NCBI GenBank assembly: GCA_023381355.1 | Contig: JAMCUL010000011.1 | Location: 1 to 37,380, forward strand | Direction of reading: 5' to 3' | Origin: Thermoplasmatota archaeon | GTDB lineage: Archaea > Thermoplasmatota > Thermoplasmata > Thermoplasmatales > Thermoplasmataceae | Length of the DNA: 37,380 nt | In this document: piece by piece, positions 1-8,450 of the stretch | How positions within the stretch are numbered: the stretch's first letter is position 1 | Layout of the letters: every line of letters starts with the position of its first letter | Position numbers and translations under genes: made by a program | The notes under the pieces: generated by a model | Seen by the model: the letters and a program-made list of their open reading frames with translations, nothing else | What the model was told of the DNA's origin: nothing | Database searches by the model: none

Positions 1-604
1 GTGGCAGCTTTGACTTTACTCCCCTTATTGACCTTACCGGCCAGTCCTGCTTCATTGTCAGTTTTGTTGTTTTTTCCTTCCCCTTGATGTGGGCAACCAC
101 CTCAGTGATTTTCAGTTTCCCCTCCAGTATCTCTTCCACCGTTCCTGACACATTGAATGGAGCCATTATCTTGTGTTCTATCAGGGATGTTTCCTGAACA
201 GTCCCAAGAATCTGTCTTGGCTTGATCGTATCACCCTTCTTTACAAGCGGAACGAATTCCCATTCTTTCGTTGTATCAAGAGGAGATGCTGTATACCCCC
301 TCCTGATGAAATCACCGGTCTTGTCCCTGATGACATCAAGCGGCCTCTGTATTCCATCATATATGGATTTCAAAAGTCCTGGACCCAATTCCACTGAGAG
401 AGGTCTCCCAGTTGTTTCAACCCTCTCCCCGGGTTTTATTCCGCTGGTATCCTCATAAACCTGTATCGTGGCTCTGTTTCCTGTGATTCTTATGATTTCA
501 CCAACCAGGTTCATTTCTCCTACCCTGACCACATCGAACATCTTTGAACCTTCAATATCTTCTGCTGTCACAACAGGGCCTGAAACCCTGACAATTTTAC
601 CCAT
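1..604 (-). CDS. atpA: A-type ATP synthase catalytic subunit A (N-terminal part; continues beyond the left edge)
   Basis: This is the catalytic, nucleotide-binding subunit of the membrane ATP synthase. Only about the first 201 residues are in the window. They begin MGKIVRVSGPVV, the family's N-terminal beta-barrel, and run through the bulge domain typical of A/V-type A subunits (KSIYDGIQRPLD, then the EWEFVP and GTVQET segments). The P-loop lies beyond the edge, so the catalytic site cannot be checked. The ATG at 604 follows a GGTGA SD motif and starts 5 bases after atpF ends. It is the fifth gene of the operon. In Thermoplasma this gene is known to carry an intein at the P-loop; that position is not visible here. 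Confidence 0.95.
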   Translation of the reverse strand, partial: MGKIVRVSGPVVTAEDIEGSKMFDVVRVGEMNLVGEIIRITGNRATIQVYEDTSGIKPGERVETTGRPLSVELGPGLLKSIYDGIQRPLDVIRDKTGDFIRRGYTASPLDTTKEWEFVPLVKKGDTIKPRQILGTVQETSLIEHKIMAPFNVSGTVEEILEGKLKITEVVAHIKGKEKTTKLTMKQDWPVRSIRGVKSKLP

Positions 605-609
605 ATTTT

Positions 610-939
610 TCACCTTCCTATATCAACACCAAGTATCCTTTTCGCCATTGCAGAAAGGGATTCCTCAGTTTCCTCTCCCGGCAGAGGTACGAACATAATA
701 AGTGGACTCATAATGCTTTCATAGTATGTCAGGAGCCTGGTGTCCATGTATTTTTTCACAGTCTCACTGACAAATATTACAGAATATTTACTGGATTTTG
801 AAAGATCTTCCAGTTTTTCAACAGCCTGCTTCCCGGAATATTCATACGAATCTGAAATTCCAATAAGACGAAAACCCAGGGATATGGCTCTTTCGCCTAT
901 AACGCAAATCTTTCCAGAACCTTCGCTTAATTTATCCAT
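610..939 (-). CDS. atpF: A-type ATP synthase subunit F
   Basis: This is the small central-stalk subunit that joins the A3B3 head to the rotor. The 109-aa product has the family's Rossmann-like pattern: KICVIGERAISLGFRLIG near the start, a VIFVSE strand mid-protein, and PLIMFVPLPG before the C-terminal helix. A GTG at 942 is in frame, but the ATG at 939 overlaps the atpC stop as TGATG, the usual coupled arrangement, so I prefer it. Length fits the family (about 100-110 aa). Confidence 0.92.
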   Translation of the reverse strand: MDKLSEGSGKICVIGERAISLGFRLIGISDSYEYSGKQAVEKLEDLSKSSKYSVIFVSETVKKYMDTRLLTYYESIMSPLIMFVPLPGEETEESLSAMAKRILGVDIGR

Positions 940-1994
940 CACAGCACCAGCATTTTCTTTATTTGATCTTTCTCAAGGCCATGTGCCTTCGACGCAAATA
1001 TCCTTCTTAGGTTATTTCTTTCATTCTCGGCAAGGATAATACTGTTGAATATAGCTCCAAGGGAGCTTGATTGCGACGCCAGATTCGGGATATTCTTCCT
1101 GAACGCATATTTCCTTATAATCACTTCAAGATCTCCAAGATCTATGTTCTTTATGTCAACCGATTCATCAACGCCGAATATTTTTAGAGCACTCTCTTTC
1201 ATTGCCATAGCATCAAGGGAACTGTACATATCTCTTATCTGGTTTAGCGTTATGTTTCCATATTCGATTATGCCAGAAGATATGGCAGGAAAATCCAGCC
1301 TGAGATCCTTTGCCTTTATTGCAGTGGTAATATTCTTGATATCAACCTGCTCGCGGAAATAATGTCTCAGGGGCTCCTCATCTCCCCTGAAGAATTTTAT
1401 CGAATCTATGAGTCTTGAGAAATAAGCTATATCCAGAGCATAGAGCAGTATTGATATATCCTTCTCCTTCCTGTATTCATCCAGGAAACGGAGCATGTAT
1501 ACACCATATCCAAGTTTTGTCAGGTATTTGGTTATACCTTCAACATCATTCTCATTTATCATAAGTGAATAGTCTTCCTTTGTTATGAGGTTGCTTGTCA
1601 TTCCAATTGGAAATCTCCCTGCATCCACAATGAATAGATCTTCTTTCTCTACCTTTTTTCCAAGGAATTTTGAAGTTATTATGCTCTTGATGCTATCTAT
1701 ATCCCATCTTGAAATGTAGCTCCTTATGGGCTCAAGACCTCCAGCCGGTGGGGATTCCACTATCTTGAGAACGAATGTAATCATCCTCCTGGTTGATGCA
1801 AGCTCAAGAAGATCGTAACCGCTGTAGAAAGTGGAAAGTGCCTTTAGATGCTCCTGGTATGGCGTCCCGTCCATAAGGGCAATTATGTCAGTTGGAGTTT
1901 TCGCATCCAGGATTCTTTCAATATCCTCATCACTGAGTAATTCACCTTTCAGAATTCGTGCCTTCGCTGCTGATCCTGCGTATGTCGAATCCAT
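939..1994 (-). CDS. atpC: A-type ATP synthase subunit C
   Basis: This subunit (V-type subunit d homologue) caps the proteolipid ring and seats the central stalk. The 351-aa product is the usual length, largely helical, and has no membrane segment. Evidence is mainly position between atpE and atpF plus family-like features: the N-terminal YAGSAAKARILKGELLS stretch and repeated helical blocks. Its start overlaps the atpE stop as TAATG and its stop overlaps the atpF start, so translation of E, C and F is coupled. Confidence 0.88.
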   Translation of the reverse strand: MDSTYAGSAAKARILKGELLSDEDIERILDAKTPTDIIALMDGTPYQEHLKALSTFYSGYDLLELASTRRMITFVLKIVESPPAGGLEPIRSYISRWDIDSIKSIITSKFLGKKVEKEDLFIVDAGRFPIGMTSNLITKEDYSLMINENDVEGITKYLTKLGYGVYMLRFLDEYRKEKDISILLYALDIAYFSRLIDSIKFFRGDEEPLRHYFREQVDIKNITTAIKAKDLRLDFPAISSGIIEYGNITLNQIRDMYSSLDAMAMKESALKIFGVDESVDIKNIDLGDLEVIIRKYAFRKNIPNLASQSSSLGAIFNSIILAENERNNLRRIFASKAHGLEKDQIKKMLVL

Positions 1995-2563
1995 TAATTT
2001 GCACCCATAAGTGATACAAGCATTTCCTCAAGTTCCTGGCGGTTCTCAAGAAGCATGGATCGAAGTGTCATATCAAGTGTTTTCATTCCATCCTTTGATA
2101 GCGCTAATATCCCTATCTGCGGCTCCTTTGTCTCCTTGGTCTCGAAATTCCCCTCAATTTTTGAAATTATTTTTCTGTCTTTTTGAGAAACCACAATAGT
2201 GCAGTTTTTCCCAAGTTCATCAAGTGCTTTTGTCACAGATTCACCGATAAAAGTTTCATAACCTTTCAATTCCCTTATATTTTCATAAAAATTTTCTGAA
2301 TTTTCAACGAAACTAGACACTTCGGAAGACTTCTTGTTCATGATTATGTTCCTGTACTCCAGAAGAGATTCATCCTCCCCTCTTTTCTCAAGGTTTTTCA
2401 CATCCTCATGAATCTTCTTTTCCCACCTTTTTTCAATCTCATCCAGCTTTGCCTTTTTCTCCGATTTTATCTGGGTTATCCTGGATTCACACTCAGCAGT
2501 CATCCTGGCAAGATCCTCTTTTCCTTTTTTTTCAATATTCGCTATAATGTCCTCTGATGACAT
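1994..2563 (-). CDS. atpE: A-type ATP synthase subunit E
   Basis: This is the peripheral-stalk (stator) subunit. The 189-aa protein has the expected two-part build. Residues about 1-75 are a highly charged, Lys/Glu-rich coiled coil. A globular C-terminal half follows, ending in a helix that includes the MTLRSMLLENRQELEEML pattern. It starts 8 bases after atpK ends. Sequence alone is weakly diagnostic for such a charged protein, but the operon position settles it. Confidence 0.9.
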   Translation of the reverse strand: MSSEDIIANIEKKGKEDLARMTAECESRITQIKSEKKAKLDEIEKRWEKKIHEDVKNLEKRGEDESLLEYRNIIMNKKSSEVSSFVENSENFYENIRELKGYETFIGESVTKALDELGKNCTIVVSQKDRKIISKIEGNFETKETKEPQIGILALSKDGMKTLDMTLRSMLLENRQELEEMLVSLMGAN

Positions 2564-2570
2564 CTGAATC

Positions 2571-2897
2571 TCACAGGACTCCCTTCAGGAGAATTATACC
2601 AAGTACCAGACCTATAATCCATAGTGTTTCCGGGATCACGAAGAATATAAGAACCTGGCCAAATTTCTCAGGCTTCTCTGCTATAATTCCCATTCCTGAT
2701 GCCCCAATACCCTGCTGGGCCATTCCAGTACCGATCAAACCACCAGCAATGGCTATTGCAGCTGCTATTGCTTCCAGCGCATACGTATAATTTACGGTTA
2801 CAACCGTGCTCGTTGTGCTTGTTGTGTTCGTACCGGTAGCCGGTATAGCTACCAGCGCAGCAATTGCACCTAATATTGAACCTGTATCTACAAACAT
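2571..2897 (-). CDS. atpK: A-type ATP synthase proteolipid (rotor ring) subunit K/c
   Basis: This membrane rotor subunit carries the ion-binding carboxylate. The 108-aa product has a hydrophobic N-terminal segment (residues about 8-20), a Thr/Ser-rich linker, then the two ring helices (about 39-63 and 80-104). Glu90 in VIPETLW is the expected ion-binding residue. The N-terminal segment may be a cleaved signal or an extra helix; many archaeal homologues carry one. This is the first gene of the operon, with the promoter directly upstream, so atpI is not at the 5' end and must lie elsewhere. Confidence 0.92.
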   Translation of the reverse strand: MFVDTGSILGAIAALVAIPATGTNTTSTTSTVVTVNYTYALEAIAAAIAIAGGLIGTGMAQQGIGASGMGIIAEKPEKFGQVLIFFVIPETLWIIGLVLGIILLKGVL

Positions 2898-2921
2898 GAA
2901 AATCCTGTTTGCCCAATGAAG

Positions 2922-2936
2922 ACTTTTTATATAAAT
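2922..2936 (-). promoter_or_regulatory. TATA-box promoter of the atp operon
   Basis: On the minus strand this reads TTTATATAAAAA, a strong archaeal TATA box. Its centre is about 32 bases before the atpK ATG, giving a predicted leader of only a few bases. No SD motif precedes the ATG. Confidence 0.65.
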
Positions 2937-3020
2937 TTAATTCTACGAAACCCCGGTTTGAATCAATTGCGTAAAATAATGATAGAAATTACAATATTTA
3001 ATTTTTGGCATCCTCATCAT

Positions 3021-3647
3021 TCACTTTTTATCAATTAATATGGATAAATTCTTATATACAAGTTCAGATGCATGATAACCATATTCTGTTATCCTTCCTG
3101 CATATTTTATGCTCTTCTTATCCGACAGGATAAACAGCGTTACAGTATCTGTTGATGTTCCCGGTGCAATTTTTCCACTCTCCCTATCCTTTATGGAAAA
3201 ATCATTCATGCATTGGGTTTTTGCCTCAATCATGCTTTGAATCAGGTTTATTGAGGCTGAATCAGAAAGTGGAAGATCAGTCACCATGCAAATATTTATT
3301 GTTCCATAAAGATTATTCATGTTGCCTATTGAAACTGCATTATCAAAACCAGCAGTGAGAAATATTTCCATACTGCAATCCCCTATAGCCTCAGCCTGCC
3401 TCCTGTAAGTGGACACGTCAACAGCAGTCAGTGTAACAACGGCATCCTCAACAGGAATATTTTCCTGAATAAGGAACTCTCCCACGTCAACTTCCGGGTC
3501 ACTGTTATAGTCCTTTTCAACATGCCTGTTCACATACTCACTCTTTCTTCCGAATCCGCCATTGAAAGGTGCGGAGCTGATATACCTTACAGGACGGGTG
3601 AATCCTATCCTGTAATACATTTCATTAACATCGAATGAGAACTCCAT
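3021..3647 (-). CDS. cbiZ: Adenosylcobinamide amidohydrolase (CbiZ family)
   Basis: CbiZ removes the aminopropanol side chain of adenosylcobinamide to give adenosylcobyric acid, the archaeal route for salvaging external corrinoids. The 208-aa protein shows the family core: AVVTLTAVDVS, then GFDNAVSIG, GTINICMVTDLPLS, and the C-terminal APGTSTDTVTLF block. Length fits the family. No other cobalamin genes are in the window, so it stands alone here. The ATG at 3647 lies about 30 bases after an AT-rich AATAAAT element. Confidence 0.82.
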   Translation of the reverse strand: MEFSFDVNEMYYRIGFTRPVRYISSAPFNGGFGRKSEYVNRHVEKDYNSDPEVDVGEFLIQENIPVEDAVVTLTAVDVSTYRRQAEAIGDCSMEIFLTAGFDNAVSIGNMNNLYGTINICMVTDLPLSDSASINLIQSMIEAKTQCMNDFSIKDRESGKIAPGTSTDTVTLFILSDKKSIKYAGRITEYGYHASELVYKNLSILIDKK

Positions 3648-3717
3648 CTGCCTTAATGGCTGCCTGGCATAGGAATTTATTCGTTTTTAATTTACAGTCA
3701 CACCGTAATATGTATAT

Positions 3718-4182
3718 TCAAATCAGACTCAGGTAAATACCAAGTGCAACTGGGAGAACCACGACTCCTGATTTGAGTACTGAAATCACCTTTTCCTTTC
3801 CGGTTCCGCTGTCAGTTAGCCAGATTGCGGAGGCTAAAAAGGCATACACGCACAGCAATCCCACTGTGAAAACAAGTGCTTCCCCCATATTGATCCTCCT
3901 CGCTGAAGAAATTACGTAGGACAAAAACATCAAGGAAGCAAATATTCCTGTAAGGCCAATTATAGTCTCCAGTTCTCCTCTATTAACCAGGCCTTCTTCA
4001 CAATCCTCATCCAGAAGGCTGGCTGTGGAAATTGAACCTTTTGAAATGTATGTTTCCTTTCCATCTTTGTCGGCGAGCACAATGCCATCATCCATGATGC
4101 CCTGAATAAATCCCTCTGAGGTGTAGGGCTCCTGATTCAGGTATACCATGACATACTTCCCATTCCATTCCTCGGGTATCAT
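3718..4182 (-). CDS. Small membrane protein with N-terminal cytosolic domain
   Basis: I do not recognise a named family. The 154-aa product has a soluble N-terminal part (about 1-65) of short beta strands (GKYVMVYL, GFIQGIMDDGIVLAD) that resembles an Sm-like or other small beta barrel. Three hydrophobic segments follow (about 72-92, 98-122, 133-153). An in-frame ATG at 4221 exists, but a TATA box at 4205-4216 would then lie inside the gene. Starting at 4182 puts that box 28 bases upstream, which fits leaderless transcription. Function unknown. Confidence 0.7.
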   Translation of the reverse strand: MIPEEWNGKYVMVYLNQEPYTSEGFIQGIMDDGIVLADKDGKETYISKGSISTASLLDEDCEEGLVNRGELETIIGLTGIFASLMFLSYVISSARRINMGEALVFTVGLLCVYAFLASAIWLTDSGTGKEKVISVLKSGVVVLPVALGIYLSLI

Positions 4183-4204
4183 CGTGTTCCGATGGATATA
4201 TCCC

Positions 4205-4216
4205 CATATATTTTTA
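4205..4216 (-). promoter_or_regulatory. TATA box, leaderless promoter for the small membrane protein
   Basis: Minus strand AAAAATATAT, centred 28 bases before the ATG at 4182. It decides that start against the upstream ATG at 4221. Confidence 0.55.
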
Positions 4217-4396
4217 ATCATTGCAGGAACAAAATATTAAGTTTTTATCAACATAATCTCTTCCCGATTTCACATCCTGAAACAAATTATACTTACAATT
4301 TTCAACTTCACTCATGCAATCATCATGTTCCTTCTCCTCACTTAAGCTGGCATCATGCACATTCCTTAATGATGGAGTCTTAAGCATTTTATTGCA

Positions 4397-6037
4397 TCAG
4401 TTCCTCTCATATCTCTTGATTGCCAGCCAGAGAAGAAGGACGAACCATACAACCAGGTCCGGTATCATTATTGCGGGTGACAGGAGGAACAGTGATCTGT
4501 GATTGTACATGGTCACGGAAGGAAAGGGGTTGTATATGAGATAATTCATCATCTGCAGCGGTGCAGATACCGGGATTACACTGAATAACAAATTTACCCT
4601 GCCAGCGTCCCCCAGCAATGGTGTCGTGAGGAAATTGTTAATGTTTCCGTTGAGTGAGCTCGCCGGCATCGCAGATAAGTACAGAAGTTCCATCCCAACG
4701 GAAAGAATTATGGGAACGAATACCGAAAATCCAAGGACGATCAGGCTCTTTGTTCCCGAGGACAGGCTTTTCTTGGATTCCATCAGGAGATAAACGGGAG
4801 AGAGCATCAGGAAGAATAAAAAGAATATAATGATGCTTGTGATGGAAACATAAAGATCAACATAAGTTCTGAAAATGACAAGCCCGATAATATCAGATAT
4901 CAGTATTGCGAAGCCCATGCTGAGCAGCGAAGCCACAACGCCTGTAAATAACTTCAGGAATATCGTATTCCTCCTCCTGCCTGGGATTGATGTATAGACC
5001 TCCCTCTCCGGCATACTGTATATTTCATTCACGGTTGTAAGGACAATAATTGAAACTGCCAGCGTTCCGAGAAGGTATGCAAATAAATCTGGAATCTGGA
5101 TAGTACTTGAGAAAAGTAATGAATTTCCCTCAGGGTTCATTGGGATGAAATTTGTGCCTCCCGGGCGGAATGAAACACTGATGGCACCATCCTCGTTCAT
5201 TGCAAGGATCTGGGAATATTTGAATGGGTTTATCACACTCCCCGCTGTAATATTTATTTCCTTCCTTGTGTTTGGAACCTCTATAAACGTTCCGAGAGTC
5301 TGGTTGTACGCTCCATTTTTTAAATATATGCTGGCTGTTGCGTTGCCACCATTGAAAAATACGGGTGCAACTCCGTAGAGACCGAGGTTGTAATACGGCA
5401 GTATTGAAACTGATACGGAGTTTGTAATCATGGTCTGGCCCGGGGTAATTGATGAGGAATTCACTGTTTTTGAGGCTAAATGTGCAGGGTAATTGAGGGA
5501 AGAGTACAGTTTGGATGACTGGCTTCCTGAGATATTGAGCACCTTGAAATTAATAGGGGTAATGCCAAAAAGAATTACACCCTGAAAACTGTTGGCAGTC
5601 CTGAAACTTCTAGATTCCCTGATGAATCCACTTTCAGAATCGAAGCATTGAAGTGGGACGCCGTATGGGTAGCTTGCATTAACATCGAAGACGCCCGCAC
5701 TGTTTGTTTCAACTTTCTGACTTATGTTTCCATTTACTGTAATATTCCTTATGATCATTTCAGCGTTAGAGGCAGGCTGAAGGTATTTGTTCACCACAAA
5801 CCCCTTGTAGTTTACAGAATGTATGAGAAAAGTTCCATTTCCGTAGATTCCCGGAGTGGCATTATACGGTGTTATTTCCATTTCCATGTAGTAATAATGA
5901 TCGTACTCAGGCGGGGTATCATAATTCAGAATGGCAATATATGGTACAACCATGATGAATGAAATAAGAATAATCAGAATCAGTTTCCTCTTAAGCAGAA
6001 ATCTGATTTCATTCTTCACAAGCTCTTTTATCTTCAC
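4397..6037 (-). CDS. Large ABC-2-type membrane permease with extracellular domain
   Basis: The 546-aa protein has one N-terminal membrane helix (about 18-38), a long outward-facing region (about 40-310) rich in Asn-x-Ser/Thr and aromatic residues, then about six helices to the C-terminus. This is the layout of ABC-2-type permeases with a large external loop. It starts at GTG 6037, about 21 bases after a TATA-like element. It is transcribed away from the ATPase operon at 6301-8429 and could share that ATPase; this is inference from position. The substrate is unknown. Confidence 0.72.
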   Translation of the reverse strand: MKIKELVKNEIRFLLKRKLILIILISFIMVVPYIAILNYDTPPEYDHYYYMEMEITPYNATPGIYGNGTFLIHSVNYKGFVVNKYLQPASNAEMIIRNITVNGNISQKVETNSAGVFDVNASYPYGVPLQCFDSESGFIRESRSFRTANSFQGVILFGITPINFKVLNISGSQSSKLYSSLNYPAHLASKTVNSSSITPGQTMITNSVSVSILPYYNLGLYGVAPVFFNGGNATASIYLKNGAYNQTLGTFIEVPNTRKEINITAGSVINPFKYSQILAMNEDGAISVSFRPGGTNFIPMNPEGNSLLFSSTIQIPDLFAYLLGTLAVSIIVLTTVNEIYSMPEREVYTSIPGRRRNTIFLKLFTGVVASLLSMGFAILISDIIGLVIFRTYVDLYVSITSIIIFFLFFLMLSPVYLLMESKKSLSSGTKSLIVLGFSVFVPIILSVGMELLYLSAMPASSLNGNINNFLTTPLLGDAGRVNLLFSVIPVSAPLQMMNYLIYNPFPSVTMYNHRSLFLLSPAIMIPDLVVWFVLLLWLAIKRYERN

Positions 6038-6053
6038 GATCCGGAAATCAATC

Positions 6054-6063
6054 TATATTTATT
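6054..6063 (-). promoter_or_regulatory. TATA-like element for the large permease
   Basis: Minus strand AATAAATATA, centred about 21 bases before the GTG at 6037. This is slightly closer than the other leaderless promoters in the window. The rest of the 6038-6300 divergent gap shows nothing else I can assign. Confidence 0.4.
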
Positions 6064-6270
6064 AAGTTTGACTGTTTGTTTATAAATGACATGATACATT
6101 AAATCCATACCGTCATATCGCCCTCCATCATATTGTAGCATCGCAATGAAAAAAGTGTAAGGAATTCAATTCAAGGCTTTATTCATTTTAGGGAAATGAC
6201 ATATTCATCCGGTTTTTCTTTTCAGGTACTCCCTGAAAGTAGCATGAGGGCATCATGAATACGGACAATT

Positions 6271-6280
6271 ACATTAAATA
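6271..6280 (+). promoter_or_regulatory. TATA box, leaderless promoter of the ABC operon
   Basis: ACATTAAATA, centred 25 bases before the TTG at 6301. It supports a leaderless TTG start for the first gene of this operon. Confidence 0.5.
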
Positions 6281-6300
6281 GCCTGTTTTTCATTTGATAT

Positions 6301-6840
6301 TTGAGAAGATTGCGCAAGGACATCATCAAGAAAAGCCTAATAATACTGGTACTGGGCATAATTCTGGCAGTTGCGGGAATTTCACTTACTGCAGATTATC
6401 TCAAGGTAGGGACGGATTACATTGATCGGAGCGGAATATACACATCAACTGAGATTAACATAACTGGAAACGGCCTGATTAATGTGGAAGGAGGTAACTT
6501 TTCATTTTATCTCATAAAATATTCAGATATGGGAAGCATAAGCAGTAACAACATAGAAAATTTCTCACTTAAACCTGTGAATTCATCAAGGCCTGTTCCT
6601 GGGGTTGAATTCCTGGTACCTTCCGGATCTTATCTTCTTGTTTCGTTCATGAATCCACCCTCAGGGATAATATATTCCTACGCAAGTCACGAGGGGACGT
6701 TTACGGCACTTGGAATAGTTCTTCTTGTAGGGATTTTCCTTATAGGAGTATCCGTAATAATCCTCATAATAGGATTACTGGTGAGGGAGAAGTTCAAGCC
6801 GCCGGAGGAAGAGATTTTTAAGGAGCAGAACTCAGATTAG
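6301..6840 (+). CDS. Two-helix membrane protein of an ABC-transporter operon
   Basis: Not a family I recognise. The 179-aa protein has a basic start (MRRLRKDIIKK), a membrane helix (about 12-32), an outward domain of about 100 residues with several Asn-x-Ser/Thr sites, a second helix (about 136-160), and a short charged tail. It resembles an accessory subunit with both termini inside. The start is TTG, supported by a TATA box 25 bases upstream. Its stop is followed at once by a GGTGA SD for the ATPase, so the two are in one operon. Confidence 0.7.
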   Translation: MRRLRKDIIKKSLIILVLGIILAVAGISLTADYLKVGTDYIDRSGIYTSTEINITGNGLINVEGGNFSFYLIKYSDMGSISSNNIENFSLKPVNSSRPVPGVEFLVPSGSYLLVSFMNPPSGIIYSYASHEGTFTALGIVLLVGIFLIGVSVIILIIGLLVREKFKPPEEEIFKEQNSD

Positions 6841-6853
6841 GTGAATTCATACG

Positions 6854-7690
6854 ATAGAAATCAGTAAAATCAAAAAAGTGTACAGCGGAGGCAAGATAGC
6901 TGTTAATGAAGTTGAGGCTGTGATGACCAAGAGAGTAACCACGCTGATAGGAAGGAATGGAGCAGGAAAGACAAGCCTTCTAAGGATGCTTTCAACACAG
7001 CTTCTTCCGACTTCAGGCACAGCAACAATAGAAGGGCTTGACATAATCAGGGAAGCAGCAAAGGTACGGAAGATAATATCCAGTATCCCACAGGAGGCCT
7101 CGCCAATAGGAATACTGACTCCTTACGAGCAGGTCAAGATGTACCTGATAGGTAGGAAATTCACAAACTCAGACGCATCAAGATACGCGATTGATGCACT
7201 TGAGAAGGTAGGGTTGGGGGAGGCAATCAACAGCCCGGCAGACACCCTGAGTGGCGGGATGAAGAGGAAGATGTTTGTTGCACTTGCCATTGCATCAGAC
7301 GCACAGGTTGTATTTCTCGATGAACCGACAACAGGACTCGATCCGCTCTCAAGGTTTGAGGTCTGGTCCGCAATCAAGAAGCTGAGGAGCAATGTGCTGT
7401 TGACCACTCACTACATGGAAGAGGCAGAGAACCTCTCACAGGAGGTCTTCCTGATGGATCTGGGCAGGATAATCGATCACGGCACAGTGAAGTCCCTCCT
7501 CTCGAGATTCAGTGACCGTGTCAGGATAGAATCTGGAAAGCCAATGAGCGAGTCCTACAGTGTAGGGGGAATGCACATAAAATATGCACCGATAGACGAA
7601 TCAGAAAGATACATCAAGGATGGGGCAACTGTAAAGAGGATCACGCTTGACGATCTCTTCATAATGAGGGGTGTTGATCTTGAATCCTAA
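6854..7690 (+). CDS. ABC transporter ATP-binding protein
   Basis: This ATPase powers an ABC-2-type transporter. Walker A (GRNGAGKT), Q-loop region (IPQEAS), signature (LSGGMKRK), Walker B (VVFLDEPTTGLD) and the switch His (TTHYMEE) are all present in order. The start is odd. The only standard codon is GTG 6878, but the same frame is open back to 6845 and encodes the usual first strand (IEISKIKKVYSGG). A GGTGA SD at 6840-6844 lies 9 bases before ATA 6854, so I propose an ATA start. GTG 6878 has no SD and would remove the first strand. The last 20 bases overlap the permease gene. Confidence 0.9.
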   Translation: MEISKIKKVYSGGKIAVNEVEAVMTKRVTTLIGRNGAGKTSLLRMLSTQLLPTSGTATIEGLDIIREAAKVRKIISSIPQEASPIGILTPYEQVKMYLIGRKFTNSDASRYAIDALEKVGLGEAINSPADTLSGGMKRKMFVALAIASDAQVVFLDEPTTGLDPLSRFEVWSAIKKLRSNVLLTTHYMEEAENLSQEVFLMDLGRIIDHGTVKSLLSRFSDRVRIESGKPMSESYSVGGMHIKYAPIDESERYIKDGATVKRITLDDLFIMRGVDLES

Positions 7691-8429
7691 ATTCATCCTT
7701 CACTTCTCATTCTATTATGGAATCAAAGCGATAATGAGGGGGCCATCATACATAATTGCATCGCTTGTGACGCCTCTGACCCTGCTTTTTGTGGTCTATA
7801 TACTAACTGCAGGGAAGCTTGTAGAATTTGCGGTTGTTGGCGGCATGATCTCCCTCATTGCATCCATCGGTCTCCAGAGTGCAGGAGATGCCACATTCTT
7901 CAGACTCCAGTTAAGGATCCAGGAACTTTATGTAGCAAGTGAAGTCACCCCGATAGACTACATGCTTGCAATGACACTCAGCTTCCTTGCATTTTCCATA
8001 CCCGGAATCATCGTCTATTCCCTTCTTGGTGCATATTACGGACTCTATACTATCCAGACGTCAGCATTCATGGCTTTCCTGATATTCATGCTGATTCTCT
8101 CAACATCTGCAATCTCATTCATAATTTCAGGACTCATTAAACATGTCAGGAATGTCTGGGGCATCACGGCGATTCTCTCAATAGTGATGACGGTCATACC
8201 GCCAACATTCTATCCATACGTGGATCTTCAGGGAAGGCTCGGGACAAATGGGCTGATATATTTCCTTTCACTATCACCGGCAACACCGGCCGCAATATCT
8301 GCCCAGATGTTTTTCGGGCTGATGCCATGGAACAGCACCATGTTCACCACAATGATCATTTTCCTGCTTGGAGAAACTGTTGTATACTTTGCGATTGCCA
8401 AATTCCTCACAAGATGGAGGGAAGTTTGA
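7671..8429 (+). CDS. ABC-2-type transporter permease
   Basis: This is the membrane partner of the preceding ATPase. The 252-aa product has six hydrophobic segments (about 22-43, 53-70, 98-120, 130-152, 162-182, 222-243), the typical ABC-2 layout for drug, lipid or polysaccharide exporters. It starts at GTG 7671 (or TTG 7674) inside the end of the ATPase gene, indicating coupled translation. The substrate cannot be read from sequence. Confidence 0.82.
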   Translation: MLILNPKFILHFSFYYGIKAIMRGPSYIIASLVTPLTLLFVVYILTAGKLVEFAVVGGMISLIASIGLQSAGDATFFRLQLRIQELYVASEVTPIDYMLAMTLSFLAFSIPGIIVYSLLGAYYGLYTIQTSAFMAFLIFMLILSTSAISFIISGLIKHVRNVWGITAILSIVMTVIPPTFYPYVDLQGRLGTNGLIYFLSLSPATPAAISAQMFFGLMPWNSTMFTTMIIFLLGETVVYFAIAKFLTRWREV

Positions 8430-8450
8430 AATTCCTTTGATCTTGATACA

